Notes under the pieces: model-generated | Database searches by the model: none | The model's input: only the letters and a program-made list of their open reading frames with translations | Told to the model about the DNA's origin: nothing | Program-made: the position numbers and the translations under genes | Shown: positions 23,703 to 36,163 of the stretch, in pieces | Numbering within the stretch: the stretch's first letter is position 1 | Layout: each line of letters opens with the position of its first letter | DNA from: Earliella scabrosa | Taxonomy: Eukaryota; Basidiomycota; Agaricomycetes; Polyporales; Polyporaceae | Assembly: GCA_022605405.1 (NCBI GenBank) | Contig: JABYQQ010000025.1 | Location: 434,001 to 498,000 of the forward strand | Reading direction: 5' to 3' | DNA length: 64,000 nucleotides

Positions 23703-24005
23703 CGAGGCTTTCCGTGAGCCCAAGGACGGCGGTGGTGGTTCGAGGACAAGGTTGCGGGTCGCGCGGCGTGCTCACCGACGCGGCCGTGACGCGCTTCATA
23801 GACGCCCGCAAACAAAGTTAGACGCTTAGACGAGACTTGTCCTGACCCAATGTCGTCTCGGGGTGTCCTGAGTAAGATCCGAAGCAAGCTGACACTCGTA
23901 CAAGTATATTCTGTTCATGCAACAGGGACCATGTGCAACAACTCGGATTCGTCCGAGTCGGACGGCATGGAGGACTCCGGGAACCCCTCCGCATACGAAT
24001 ATGCG
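23703..24005. other. short intergenic spacer upstream of EMC1
   Basis: About 300 bp between the stop of the acid phosphatase gene and the EMC1 start, both on minus. It must hold the EMC1 promoter. No TATA box was recognised. Confidence 0.5.
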
Positions 24006-25911
24006 TCAGGTACTCATACACTGCTCGAATATGTTCTCCGGAACTTGCGCGTCAAGAGAATCGATGAACCTGTCCAAAGGGATCCACTCCAGCCCGTGCA
24101 CCCGAGTACCTTCATGTATCACACGCACGAAGTGCGCATTTCTTGGAGTCTGCCACACCTGCAAAGCAAACATGAGCAAGGTTTCGGCCGCAGGGTGTCC
24201 CGCCGCACCTCCATGACAATTTCCGAGCCCAATGCAGGCCAGCGCAGAGGGACTTCCCTGCCAAGTCCCAAAAGGGAGGCGAGGCGGATCATCGTGCCGT
24301 CATGGCCCACGAAGAAGCGCAGCTTGTACGGCTCATCTCCATCTCGGAAGAGCTTGAAGTTTTGCGCGAGCTCGAGCATGAACACGCCTGGGCTCAGGTG
24401 AGTTCATTATACCCACAATCCATCGATAGGCGGAGAGCGGCATACCGAACGTCAGCTGGGTGTAGGTCGTCGCATTTTCTGCGGTGTTCCAAATATAGCT
24501 GCAGACGAGCGCGTGAGAGCGGGCTCATCGAGCATGACCTCGGGACATGAGGAGAGGAATACACACTTGTACTCAAAGTCGCCAATCGCGAATACTTTCG
24601 CGGCATCGGTCTCTGAGACGCACGCGCCAGTGGAGTTGCATGGAAGCGGATGGCCGTGACAAGTTCTAGAGGTGAACGTGTCGAAGAAGTGATCATCTGT
24701 TAGACATTTCAGTCACAGTTGCGGAATCGAGACCTCGAGACTTGCGCAACTCACACCATGAAGCCCAATCGGAACGGCCGGCGGTCCCGAGAGTCGCATC
24801 AAGTCTGCCTTTCAAGTCCGCGTTCTGTTCTAGATGCGCCGTCCAGGCAGGCACAGACTGATATGCGTTGCGAATTGCGTCCGCCTTCGGGCACGAGTAC
24901 CTCGGGGGAATGGAGTCGATCTGTGGCAATAGGCATGGCATGAGTAGGCAAAATGAACGGACGCAATAGTCCACCGTATATTCAGAGCAAAAGGTCCGAG
25001 ATTGAACGACAATCCTGTGCACCGTCACCAGGTGCCTTACTAGGATCTGCGTAGCGCAATCGACCCAAGCTGCATGCGAACCTGGGCATTCTCGCTCCCA
25101 GAGGTGGATGCGATCGTCGGTGATGAAGCGCCACTCAATACTCTACTCACCGGCGAAGGCTGAGTGGTCACGGGAAATAGCTTGCCCGCTCTAGCAGGGT
25201 CCATACCGCTGAGGAGACCACCAGCAACTTGAAAGGTTCTCGTTTCGGTGGACGTCCGGATGAATATGTCCTTTTCGGTCACCGACGTGAGGAAGCCCAA
25301 TTCATGATGGTAGACCGACCAGAAGTCCTATGTTATCATTAGCTTAACCATGGAGAATATGCGCATCAGAAGCAAACCTTGCCATGTCGGATGGCGTCAT
25401 CTAATCCACCCTTGGTGAGCTGGCCTTGGTCACAAGTGCCGTTCCAAATTTGTGAGAGGAATGGGTGCCACGAGGGACTCGTCGTTTCATGAAAGACATG
25501 TGCCGATCCACCTCCACCGTAGCTGAATTGTGGGAAGTCAGCGCAGTCCCATGGGACCCCGTTCAGCTCATTCTCCTGCGGATACAAGTTGTCGGGTGTT
25601 CGCTACGAGAGCCATGTTATCAGCGGTTACGCTTGCGGGCTCAATTTCCGTTGACGTACCTTGTGGTGTCGGATGACTGCGTTCATATACACCAGCTTCG
25701 CGTGCGAGACATTGCTCGGCTTGGTGTAATGCGCTCGGTTCACATGAGGTGCGTTGCAGTAATTATATGTGTTCCATGGGAGATGCGACGGTGTGACAGA
25801 CGTGTTATAGATGCCGCTCGAAGGAGATATTCTGCCGGAGTTGCCTGCGACAAGTCCGACCAGAGAGCAGAAGATTGGAACTTGCAACAACCACGTCAGA
25901 GACGTTTTCAT
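24006..25911 (-). CDS. histidine acid phosphatase family protein
   Basis: Secreted or vacuolar histidine (branch 2) phosphatase, predicted 444 residues. Exons on minus: 25660-25911, 25378-25602, 25151-25327, 24755-24920, 24567-24696, 24446-24498, 24209-24387 and 24006-24158; the phases close. An N-terminal signal peptide (MKTSLTWLLQVPIFCSLVGL) precedes the mature chain. The catalytic motif reads RHHKRTP, formed across the exon 1-2 junction. The proton-donor HD motif is in FFVGHDGTMIRL. Cys pairs (CHGHPLPC, CDQGQ, CADFP) fit disulfides. These enzymes hydrolyse phosphomonoesters through a phosphohistidine, but the substrate cannot be read from sequence. Intron 3 (230 nt) is long for this gene. 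Confidence 0.88.
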
Positions 25912-26466
25912 GGTAGACAAGAGCATCGGGATGGACAGCGTCACTTGATGCAGCATTTTATACGACCTGACGGGCGAACGTGCGTTGTGCTCCCTTTTGC
26001 AGAATGGTCAGCTGTTGATGAGATGTCGCGAAGCATCAAGAATGCACGTCCGCGTATAGAGAGCTTACGGCTGTCCGTCGGTCCGAGAACGCTGCCTTGA
26101 ACGGTCACGTACCAAAGCGGGTGTTTGAGCAGTCACCGTTGGTGGTAGTTCTGACCTCGGATTATACCTGGCAGGCACAATCGGCGTGTCATAAGAAGTT
26201 CGAGCTCGACATCTACTAGTAGCGTAGAGGGAGTAAGTAGAATGGTCTAACGGCCAGAAGCATCAAGCAAAGTACTGGCTCGAAGGTTCAGCTCCGACAG
26301 GAGAATCATCAATGCCGAGATGCGGCTGCCTAGGCGCCACAAACTCCGACTCAACTATTGGGGTTCCGCTCCTTCGGGCCGATCCCAACGGCTTGCCACC
26401 GTCCCTTGCCGAGTTCGTCTCTCTCGCCGTTCTCGCTCATCTCAAACCCACTGGGCTGTGAATACG
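25912..26466. other. bidirectional promoter region, phosphatase / DIS3
   Basis: The acid phosphatase (minus) and DIS3 (plus) start from either side of this 555-bp region. No clear TATA box was seen. No gene is supported inside. Confidence 0.5.
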
Positions 26467-29400
26467 ATGGAAATCACCATCCGCAAGCGTCCTCGTACCG
26501 AAGCAGTTGTCACCCAACGGAAGTTCTTCAAGAAAACGGCGAGGGGAAAGGTGATAAAGGGTGAGTTTTGAAGTCATCTGCGCTGCGGGTATTCAACCGG
26601 GATGTATGTGCTACAGTTCTTCGCGAACGGTATCTTCGCGACGATGTCGTGTGCGGTATACACAGCTGCAAGCTATGCGCGAACGATCATGACAGCGTCC
26701 TCCCTTCATCTGGCTCGCTAGAGCATCCGGCCTTGCCGAGTGGGCACTTCGTGCTACCGGACACGAACATTTTTCTTGCACAGGTCAGTCTTGTTCAAAA
26801 CTCATATTGTGCCACCAGCCAAACTATCGATACCGTGATGCCATCGTCCCAACCCGTCCCTTTTCACCATCCTCCATAACTTATGTCGTTGGGATAGATG
26901 GATTTAATGGAATCGTCCGCGTTCAATCCACCCATGATCCTGCTGCAAACTGTGATGGAGGAAGTCAGGCATCGGTCTCTACCATTATACAATCGCCTTA
27001 AGGCGTTGGTTAAGGCAGACGACAAGAGGATATGGGTCTTCTACAACGAATACCGCTCGTGAGTACGGCCTCGTAAGCTTACTTGGGAGGATCATCAACG
27101 GAATACACCCTCAGAGAGACTGCGGTGATCCGGGAAGAAGGAGAATCACCCAATGATCGCAATGATAGAGGTAACATTATGGTCGTCAATATCGCCTACG
27201 TCCATCTCGGCTCAACTGCCTGCAGGAATCCGGAAGGCCACCGCATGGTACAACCACCACATCTCCCTCGCTCGACCTCCAATACGCGGGCAGTCGAAGC
27301 CACCGCTGCCAGTCGTCGTGCTGTTGACCGATGACGTCGCCAACCGGCAGAAAGCAGAGAAGGAAGGCCTGACCTGCGTATCCGGTGGGTTCCATCTGCG
27401 ATTCCACTCTTCCTCAACGTCTATAGCTATCATTAGTGCGGAAATATGTCGAAGGCCTCAAGGAGTCAACCCAATTGCTCGACCTTCTCTCGGCTCCAGG
27501 TTCGGACAACTTAGAACCTACCGCGGCCGCCGCCGCTCGTCAAGCGCTCTATCCCGAGGTCGGTTCCTGTACTGTAACCGATGATCTTCCACTAACGGGT
27601 CTGGACTAGTACCTTCCCATGGCGACATTACTAGCAGGTGTCAAGGCAGGCCAGCTGCACCAAGGCCACTTTAATGCCAATGCCTACAACTATCTCGAGG
27701 TACGGGGCTTCTTCAGCCGCATTAACATGCCATTCATACAGATGGACATAGGGGAGTGTGCCCGTGCCTGCCTTCGACAAGCCCGTTTTGCTCGTCGGTC
27801 GAGAACATATGAACCGAGCCGTCCAAGGGGACATCGTGGCGGTGGAAGTGTTCGACGAGAAGGACTGGAAGGCGCCGGGAGACGAGGTCGTGGACCAAGA
27901 AGGTGCGGAGTCTTAGTCAAAGCCTGACAAGCGATCGGCTTAGCCATGAATAGCTACTCTCAAGAACGATGACGCAGAAGATTCGGAAGATGAGGGTGAG
28001 GACGACGAGGTCCTTGCAGAACGGAAATTGGTCCAGGCGGAGTCGGCTCAGCAAGCCGCTTCTAGCAAGCAGCCCACGGGTCGTGTCGTCGGTATCATCA
28101 AGCGGAACTGGCGATCGTACGTGGCCTTTGCGGGGACGTACCATGCAGCGTGCTCATATTTTGTGCTTCGTTGCAGATACGTGTGCCATATAGATAGCAC
28201 ATCGCTGACATCGACGAATCCTACCTCGCTTTCTCAGCAGACGGTATTCGCTACGCCGGTATCCCGTCTGCTGCCGCGTATTCGCTTGAGAACTCGCCAG
28301 GCCCCCACCCTCATTGGGCAAAAGATCCTGGTCACAATCGATCGATGGGAACGCACCTCTCGCTACCCGGAAGGCCACTTCGTTCGTGCTCTCGGCAAAG
28401 TGCAGAGCAAGGAGGCAGAACAGGAGTCGCTTCTGCTTGAGTTTGATGTGCCGTACAGACCATTCGGCAAAGCGATATTGGACTGCCTTCCGCCCGAAGG
28501 AGACAATTGGGTTGTTCCCACTAAGAGCACTGCTGACCCGAATTGGCGGGACAGAGAAGACCTCAGGGACCTCATCATCTGCAGCATCGACCCTCCAGGT
28601 GCGTTGTCCACGCGTGTTAGACTTCTACATTCTGACAGACTTCCGGCGGTCCAGGCTGCCAAGATATCGACGACGCGCTACATGCGCGCCGACTCCCCAA
28701 CGGCAACATCGAGGCCGGAGTCCGTAAGTCCGCGTTATAGAGAAGTCTGCCTCGGGGTGGCTGATGCGCTAGGCCAGATATTGCCGACGTGTCGCATTTT
28801 GTGCACCCTGACACGCCCATGGATCACGAAGCCGCTGCTCGTGGGACGACCGTGTACCTCGTTGACAAGCGCATCGACATGCTCCCTGCTCTGCTTGGTA
28901 CCAACCTTTGTTCCCTCCGTCCTCATGTGGAACGACTCGCGTTCTCGGTCATTTGGGTATGTCGTCATCATTAGGAGTTCTAATTTCACATCCGGTATCC
29001 TAACTTCCCATTGTTAGGAACTTACTCCTGAAGCCGAGATTGTCAACGTGCGCTTTACAAAATCCGTGATTGCCTCCAAATCCGCTTTTACGTACGAGGA
29101 GGCCCAAATCCGCAAAGACGACCCGTGCGTTGACCGTGTATGCGTGCAGGAGATATCGTGATTGCTCAGTCCCTCCGTAGGAAGCTGTCCGATGAGCTCA
29201 CGGAGAGCATTCGGCTCCTCAATCACCTGGCTCGGAAGCTGAAGGCGGGCAGGATGGCGGCGGGGGCGCTCAACCTGGCTTCGCCTGAAGTCAAAATCCA
29301 ACTTGACAGCACCGAGTCCTCCGACCCTATTGATGTGGAGCAGAAGGAGCTCCGTGAGACCAACAGTCTCGTTGAGGAATTTATGCTCCTAGCCAACATC

Positions 29401-30458
29401 AGCGTCGCAGGGAAGATTCAGGAGACGTTCCCACAGACTGCGGTCCTTCGGTGCGTCTATCACCTGACTTACCGAAATTCACAGTCACCGATGGTCAGGA
29501 TCGACCGACAGGCGGCACCTGCCACCTCCTCGGACAAATTTTGAGAAGTTGCAAGACATTCTCAAGAAACGAAGGGGCATGGCACTTGATGTCTCTAGTT
29601 CGGGCGCGCTGGCTGCGTCTCTCGACAACTGCGTTGTAAGCAACACGTCTGATGGAAGCGCTCCGTTCCCTGCCGTGCTCACCCCTTCTTCCAGGACCCC
29701 AACGAACCTGCATTCAACACGCTCGTGCGCATCATGGCGACCCGGTGCATGTTGTCGGCGGAGTACTTCTGTTCCGGCAGCGTGGCACGGGATACTTTTG
29801 GCCATTATGGACTGGCGAGCTCCATCTACACTCATTTCACGAGTCCGATCAGGCGGTATGCGGGTAAGTGCAACCTGGTACTGACTGTCGCTTGCGTGGA
29901 CTCACCAATACAACCATCTACGCAATGAAGATGTTCTAGCGCACCGCCAACTTGCAGCCGCGATAGGCTACACCCCTCTCCACGCTAGCTTGCATTCCAA
30001 GTCTCACGTCGAGCGGGTGCTGGAGGTCGTCAACAAGCGCCATCGAATGGCCCAGATGGCAAGCCGAGCCAGCGTGGAGTTCTACGTCGGCCTCGCGCTT
30101 AAAGCCCGGAGCGAGAAGGAGACGGTCATTGAAGACGCGTTCGTGATTCGAACGTTCAGGAATGGTCTCGGTGTCTTCGTGTCCAGGTACGTGGGATTGC
30201 CGACCTCAGGTTCGGGGCGAGAAGCAAATCCTAACTGTGCCGGTCAGACTGGGCATCGAGGGACTCGTGACCTTCAAGCGGGAGATCCAGTTTGATGCAG
30301 ACAACTACACTATCACCATTCCCGCGGGAGGACATGAGGTCGCGATTTCCGTGTTCGACAAGGTGAAGGTCATGGTCGAGGTGGAGCAAGACAAGAACAC
30401 CCAGCGCGGCCGCGTCGTAATGACTCTTTCACATCCGGTCGATTCGCGCGCGCTGTGA
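26467..30458 (+). CDS. DIS3: exosome catalytic subunit DIS3/RRP44
   Basis: 3'-5' exoribonuclease and endonuclease of the RNA exosome, in nucleus and cytoplasm. It starts at ATG 26467 (MEITIRKRP...[13 protein letters not shown]), followed by the CR3 cysteine motif (CGIHSCKLC) and the PIN endonuclease domain ([30 protein letters not shown]). Cold-shock-type domains follow ([25 protein letters not shown]). The RNB catalytic domain has the diagnostic [10 protein letters not shown] segment, split by an intron at 28600-28660, then [32 protein letters not shown] and ASRASVEFY. An S1-like C-terminal region ends [14 protein letters not shown]. Many short introns are placed as expected and no frame break was found. 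Confidence 0.93.
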
Positions 30459-31122
30459 GGTCAGGGTAGCATCTTTATTGCCCAGTGCGTGCAATAGTTA
30501 CATACACCGTCATACTCGTGTCGTTCATATACATATCTGCACGGGGACCCTGACCACAAGAAGCAGGGCGATTCGACCTCCGATCGGGCCCCGGGTATTC
30601 GCGTTTGTCTGCAGCTTCGCCCTTGCATGATGGGTCTACCCCTGGGAATGAAGTTCGCAGGTTCGGATAGCAGCCGCCCTGAGTCGCTTCTGGAAGCACT
30701 AACGAGGGGATCTCCGAGTGAGGCCGCCACAACGTTGCCACTATTCACCAGGTGAGATCTCGTAGCGCCCCCCAAAGGCAAAGCTTGACCAGCAATTGCA
30801 ACAAGGAGCGTGCTGCTATTTTCACACCACTTACCTAACTATTATGCACGCGAGCATCCACCTCAACGTCGGAACGTGGTGGCCATATGGAGGAAGTACA
30901 TTCAGGCTCTCCGTGCGGCCAGTCTGTTTGCAACGCATCTTTTCGTAAACATTCTCCGGCTGAACCGCCCCCCTACAGTGTGCGAGGAGCCGTCATCACC
31001 TCCCGAGGGTTCGACACGGATATGAAGTGATGAAAGGGTACTCGGGGAACAAACCCCTCACCCGTCATAAATACGCTGCTTGGCGTAGGAGCAGAATGAC
31101 CAGGCTTTCCTACCTTGTCACG
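30459..31122. other. intergenic, P450 promoter region
   Basis: 3' flank of DIS3 and promoter of the P450 gene. A TATA-like CATAAATA is at 31066-31073. The minus-strand frames here have no recognisable domain. Confidence 0.5.
31066..31073 (+). promoter_or_regulatory. TATA-like box of the P450 gene
   Basis: CATAAATA, 50-57 bp before the ATG chosen at 31123. With transcription starting about 30 bp downstream, the ATG at 31096 would sit almost at the cap site, which favours the ATG at 31123. Confidence 0.4.
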
Positions 31123-33330
31123 ATGTCCCCCTTCTTCGATCCTCAAGTTGCGGTGCTCCTTGTGGGCCTCGCTCTCGTCGCAGTCGTCTCTCTCAATCGC
31201 AAGCGCCGCTCGTTGCCACCAGGTCCCAAAGGGGTACCTATCCTCGGAAATATCTTCGATGTTCCGAAGGAGTTCGAGTGGCTAGCCTACGACCGCTGGA
31301 GCCGCGAATTCCGCACGTCAAACGCTTCTCCATTCAGTCACTCATGCTGACGCCTGGATGCTCACTATAGGGTCCGATGTCATCTATCTCAACCTCGCAG
31401 GAACGCCCGTCGTCGTCGTCAACTCCGCCGAAGCGGCGCATGAGCTGTTCGAGAAGAAATCCTCCTTGTACTCTGACAGGTGCGCCCAGGTTTCATGTCC
31501 ACGTCCATCATGGCCGCTCACCGTGCACTAGGACTCGTATGCCGATGCTGAATGAATTGTACGTCGGCGCTGCTTTCCGTAAGTTCATCACTAATCATTA
31601 ACACGACGACAGGGTCGGTTGCGACTGGCACTTCGTGTTCATGGGCTACGGTGAGGGGTGGCGCGAACGCCGGCGTGTATTCCATCAATACTTCCACCCG
31701 AATGCAACCTTGAACTACCGCCCGAAGGAGCTGAAGGTTGCACGGGAGCTGCTTCGGCGTCTTCTCGAGTCGCCCGACGATTTCATGATCCATCTCCGCC
31801 AGTACGTTATGCTTCTCCAAATTGTAAATGCCGGGGCGAATTTGATGACCGGATTCACAGCATGGCGGGTTCCCTCATCCTCGGTGTTGCGTATGGCATC
31901 GACGTCCAGCCGAAGGACGACCCGTACATCGCGACAGCCGAAACTGCGCTCCACGCGATGTCAATGGCAGGAAACGCGGGCGCGTACCTCGTCGACTACA
32001 TTCCCATCCGTGAGCTTCTCGTCTCCACTCTATTACGAGAACGCTGACGACCGGTTCGCAGTGAAGCATGTTCCGTCTTGGTTCCCTGGCGCTAGCTTCA
32101 AACGGCAGGCTGCCGAGTGGAAGAAGGCCACAGATGCCATGGTCGAACGTCCCTTCAATGCCGTGACGAGGGCTATGGTGAGACGTGCCCAATCAACGTG
32201 TCGCATGATCTGACGCGTGGTCCAGGCTGAGGGCAAGGCTGCACCCTCAATGATCTCCACTCTCCTCAATGAAGTGAACGAGGATGAGGACAAACAGCGC
32301 AAGACCACCGTGATTAGTGGGGTCGCCGCCGCCGCGTACACTGGTGAGCCCCTATTTTGAAGTTCACCTTGAGTGAGAATCCTGAACGTTCGCACCGTGG
32401 ATAGGCGGGTCCGATACGGTCTGTATTCCTCGTTATCTCCGCTGCGAAAAGCTTGACATTTTTGCGTAGACCGTTTCCGCGCTGGGGTCGTTCTTCCTTG
32501 CCATGCTACTGTACCCAGAGATTCAGCGTAAGGCACAGGCAGAGGTCGACCGCGTGATTGGCAGGGGGCGTCTTCCTGACTTCTCAGACGAGCCATCGCT
32601 GCCGTACGTGACCGCGCTCGTGAAAGAAGTTCTCAGGTCAGTAAGCTTCCAGATCCTCATATTCTTAGCGTTCGGCTCACCTCTCACGTTCCAGGTGGCG
32701 CCCGGTGACGCCTCTAGGTCGGTATGGGCAACAGAAGCCGTGTCGCTAGATTCTGACTGGTATCTCCAGCTGTCCCTCATCGTCTGACTGCCGACGATGT
32801 CTACAACGGTTATCATCTTCCCGCCGGCTCAATTGTTGTAGGGAACTCTTGGTAGGTCTCATGCTTCTTCCGCCAACACCGTCATCATTGACTTTCCCCC
32901 ACCTTCAAGGGCGATGCTACACGACGAAAGGGTGTTCTACGCTCCCGATGAATTCATCCCAGAGCGCTGGCTCAACGAGGATGGCACGCTCAATCAGGAC
33001 ATGCGGGATTCTGAGCTCCCAGCGTTCGGCTTTGGGAGAAGGATCTGTCCCGGGCGTTATCTTGCCACTGGATCCATCTGGATCGGTATAGCTTCGACCC
33101 TTTCGGCGTTCGATCTCGCCAAGCCCGTCGACAAGCACGGTAACACCGTCGAACCAAGCGGGGAGTACATCAGTGGGCTGGTTACGTGAGTCGTCCGCTC
33201 CACTCGGGCGACCGGTGCATAAGGCTGACGCGTCATGTATAGATACCCCCGGCCCTTCCAATGCGTCTTCAAGCCTCGCTCCGAGTCAACGGCCAAGATC
33301 ATCTACGCTGCACTCCAGGAGTGTGAATAA
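31123..33330 (+). CDS. cytochrome P450 monooxygenase
   Basis: ER-anchored fungal P450 of about 500 residues. The N-terminal hydrophobic anchor (VAVLLVGLALVAVVSL) is followed by a proline-rich hinge LPPGPKGVPILGN. Helix C is WRERRRVFHQYFHP. The I-helix oxygen-binding segment is AAYTGGSDT. The ExxR motif is KEVLRWRP (the exon break inside it resolves in phase), then PERW. The heme-binding loop is FGFGRRICPGR with the cysteine ligand. The last exon ends at TAA 33330. Introns of 50-60 nt interrupt it about nine times. It is most like basidiomycete P450s annotated as O-methylsterigmatocystin oxidoreductase-like; the substrate cannot be inferred. It is not in a recognisable biosynthetic cluster. 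An in-frame ATG at 31096 would add nine residues. Confidence 0.9.
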
Positions 33331-33512
33331 TCAGGTAGGACCAATGGCCTACTGCTCTGCATTTTTTCCCACTCGTCTCTCCGTCTTTCATCCTCGTCAA
33401 GTTTCCCTCGCTTTCCTTCCTGCATGTGCATCATCGCTGTCGATTCGTATACTGCTTTCGCTTCGCACTGCGAGTATCGCCTGGTAGCGATACCTCGATG
33501 TATACCATCCTG

Positions 33513-35505
33513 TCACATTACCCTTTCAGTCACCTCATCCTCGCCAATTCCACCACTTGTCTGTTCCGCAAAGTCCCACAATTTGACCGAAGCGTCCATT
33601 GTAACTGGCTGGGGTCGTACGCGACTCCTTCTGAGTCCATTTACCTTCCGCCGAACCGCCGAAGGTTCTGCCGTTCCAACTTTGCTATTCTCGTCCTCCG
33701 AACCGGAGCCAGACGACTCAGAAGAGGAGCTCGTCGGGGTGTCGGAGACGTCGAAATGGCGCGAGCCTGACACCGACAGCAGCAACGGACGAAGAGGGTG
33801 GAACGCGACGGAGCCCACCGCATCTATGGCGCGGTCAGCCAACGAGGCGTATCACAAGACACGGCGAGAATCTGCAGGAGGAGCACGTACCGTGATGGCC
33901 GTCGTACTGCATGACGGGTGTGGTTCGCGGCGCCGAATCAATATGGGGTGCGTTCTCACCGCCTACCGTTGCCGTCTGCGCAGCGAGGTCGAAGACGGAA
34001 ATGCCGCCGTCCTGTGGTGCCACGCGGGAGCGTGCATGCAGCGTCAACGAACCCGTGTGAGGGACCCAGCCCGAGCGCCGACTGACCTCGTCCCCGACCG
34101 CGAGCCACTTGCCACTATAGTCAATGTCAAACCGCAGTCGCTGGTTCGTGGACGTTTTCCGAGCCTTTCCGCTGATCGGAGGCGTGTGCGCGTGCGTGGT
34201 GTAGATCTCTACCGGACGGCTCACGTCGCCCCTAAGATCCCAGCAATAGATGGGCTCCGTCCGACGGAAGGACGCGTAGAGCAGGAAGGGCCTCGCGGGA
34301 TTGAACATCAACTGGTGACCTTCTCAGTCCTCGGACACTGATTGCGCGGGAACAGAATGGAGACATTACCTGCGACACGCTGGCCCGGACGCCGTAGCCT
34401 GCTCCAACGTGCTGCCCCTCCGCTCCAACGAACATGACGGGGACCTCGCCATGAGCTTCGGAGAAGAGAGCAATATTGGACGAAGACGGGGACGAGGGGC
34501 TGAACGAGCCCGCCGCGTAGAGGTCCGATGACACGTCAGGGGCAAAGGCCAGCGCCGATATGATTCCTGCCGATAAGCATCAATTTGTGGGTCAGAACCG
34601 CTCCCATGAAGAATGAAATGAGGGAGAACCTTTCAGACCGTCCCGGCTCTTCTTCGAAGGCGTCGTATGCACGCGCGTGCCTTCTCCGGGGCGGTGAACG
34701 TCGAACACCTCAATTGCGTCCTCAAAACCGCAGTACAACCTGACGACGGAAAAGGCACGCGTTACGTACATGTGAACACACGGACAGGAAGATCGACAGA
34801 CCTATTCGCGCCGAGGTTGAATGCCACGCTGTGGGGAGCAATTTGGCGTTCACGGTGATCCACGATGCGATACGATGCCCGCAGCTTCAGCACACGCTTA
34901 CGGTCAGCGTTCCAGAAATAGCAGGAGAGTGAGTCATGGACAACTTGCCCTTCCATCAGAGGCGTCGAGTAGCTTGACTGGGCACTCCCGCACGGACGCC
35001 ACAAAGCAGAAGGAGGCCGGGTCTCGGATGGTCGCGCTTGGATACCATGCGAAGGCGAGCACGGGAGAAGGCTGTGGCAAGCGTTCTAGCAGGGAAGGTG
35101 CGGCATTGGAACCTACAGGTATGCCGAGGTGTTCAGGAGAGCTGCATGGAACGTGGTGTGCCCGGTGCGATCAGCGTGCGGACTGAAGACATTACAGATG
35201 ATAACACACAAGCGAAAGAGCCTGAACGCGCTGTCCTCGCACTGGGCGAGCGCGACCGAACCGTCGGGACACCTGGGTGTTGGGGCACATGTCCCATGAG
35301 AATAGTGATAGGCTTCGTCGGCTTAGTGTGAGACGTACCACCGTGCGAGACGAGCGAAGACGGTTGAATCGCCGATAGTGTTCGAGTTTGACTGGATACC
35401 ATTTTCCAGGCGCGTGGAGTGGAGCTCACGGGGGCGACAACTCATGTTGTACACGGGTGGTGACCATGTGGCAGCATCGGGCGTCGTGCGCTGCTCAGTA
35501 CTCAT
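33513..35505 (-). CDS. WD40 protein, WRAP53/TCAB1 (Swt21)-like
   Basis: WD-repeat protein resembling WRAP53/TCAB1, which in animals recruits telomerase RNA and scaRNAs to Cajal bodies; fungal relatives (Swt21) are linked to splicing. It starts at 35505 (MSTEQRTTPDAATW). Exon 1 is 35339-35505 and exon 2 begins at 35272. Diagnostic blades are WCPDGSVALAQCEDSAFRLF, VLAFAWYP, FVASVRECPVKLLDASDGR, SVAFNLGANRLYCGFE, FNPARPFLLYASFRRTEPIY and YCWDLRGDVSRPVE, FDIDYSGKWLAVGDE and SVAFHPLRPLLLSVSGSRHF. An acidic Ser-rich insert precedes the final ASVKLWDF blade. One intron (34885-34948) starts with GC rather than GT. It is convergent with the P450, about 180 bp apart. Confidence 0.8.
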
Positions 35506-36163
35506 GTGTGCACAAATCTAGAGGTAATCAGCAGAGGACCACAGCACAGCCCGTTCTTGCTCACCGCGGGCTCCGCGTATTTTAGAGACCTTTGACCGGA
35601 CTAGAAGGGCGATATGTCGCGGGTGTTGCTGAGTGCCTCGTACCCAGTCTCCGCAAGGGTTTCTGTCCAGTGACGCAGACAGTGTTCTCGGGGTCTCGTG
35701 CGACTCTTATACTTGTGTTGTGCACCCAACTGGTTTTTCCGCCGGAGGGTTTATAAATCGCTGTCGGTGTCATGAGTGTAGGTACGACGAGCGGCAAGTT
35801 GGCTGTCGCCCTCATGGGGTGTACCCACCTGTTGGGGATGCAAGAATCTCAGCAATAGTATATTAGTTGAGTAGGCAAAGTTACCCGACGATACTACTAA
35901 GTACGAAACCGCTTTGCTTGCACCTGGGCGGAGCAAGGGCGGAGAACAGGAAGAGGGCGTAAATCTCCGCCTGATCTCCGCCCACGGTCCTTCCTGTCGG
36001 AGCCTGCCCAGATCTGGCCGGAGTCCGAACTGGAGAGGCGCTCATATAGCGATTAGATACCGAAGGCGCTTATCTACCGAGTATACGAGCGTCTACATGT
36101 ACGCGTCCTGCTCGCCATCCACCACGACCTCCTCATTTGTCGTACTCCCGGATCAACACAATC
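35506..36163. other. bidirectional promoter region, WRAP53-like / CSN3
   Basis: Divergent start region with no supported gene. It carries a dyad of GC-box-like motifs (35925-35984), annotated separately. Confidence 0.5.
35925..35984. promoter_or_regulatory. GC-box dyad in a bidirectional promoter
   Basis: Left arm 35925-35945 has two GGGCGGAG-like boxes and right arm 35964-35984 has their reverse complements. The arms match at 17 of 21 positions with an 18-bp spacer. ACAGGAAG follows the left arm and CTTCCTGT follows the right arm. It could bind a GC-box factor in both orientations. This is inference from symmetry and location. Confidence 0.45.
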
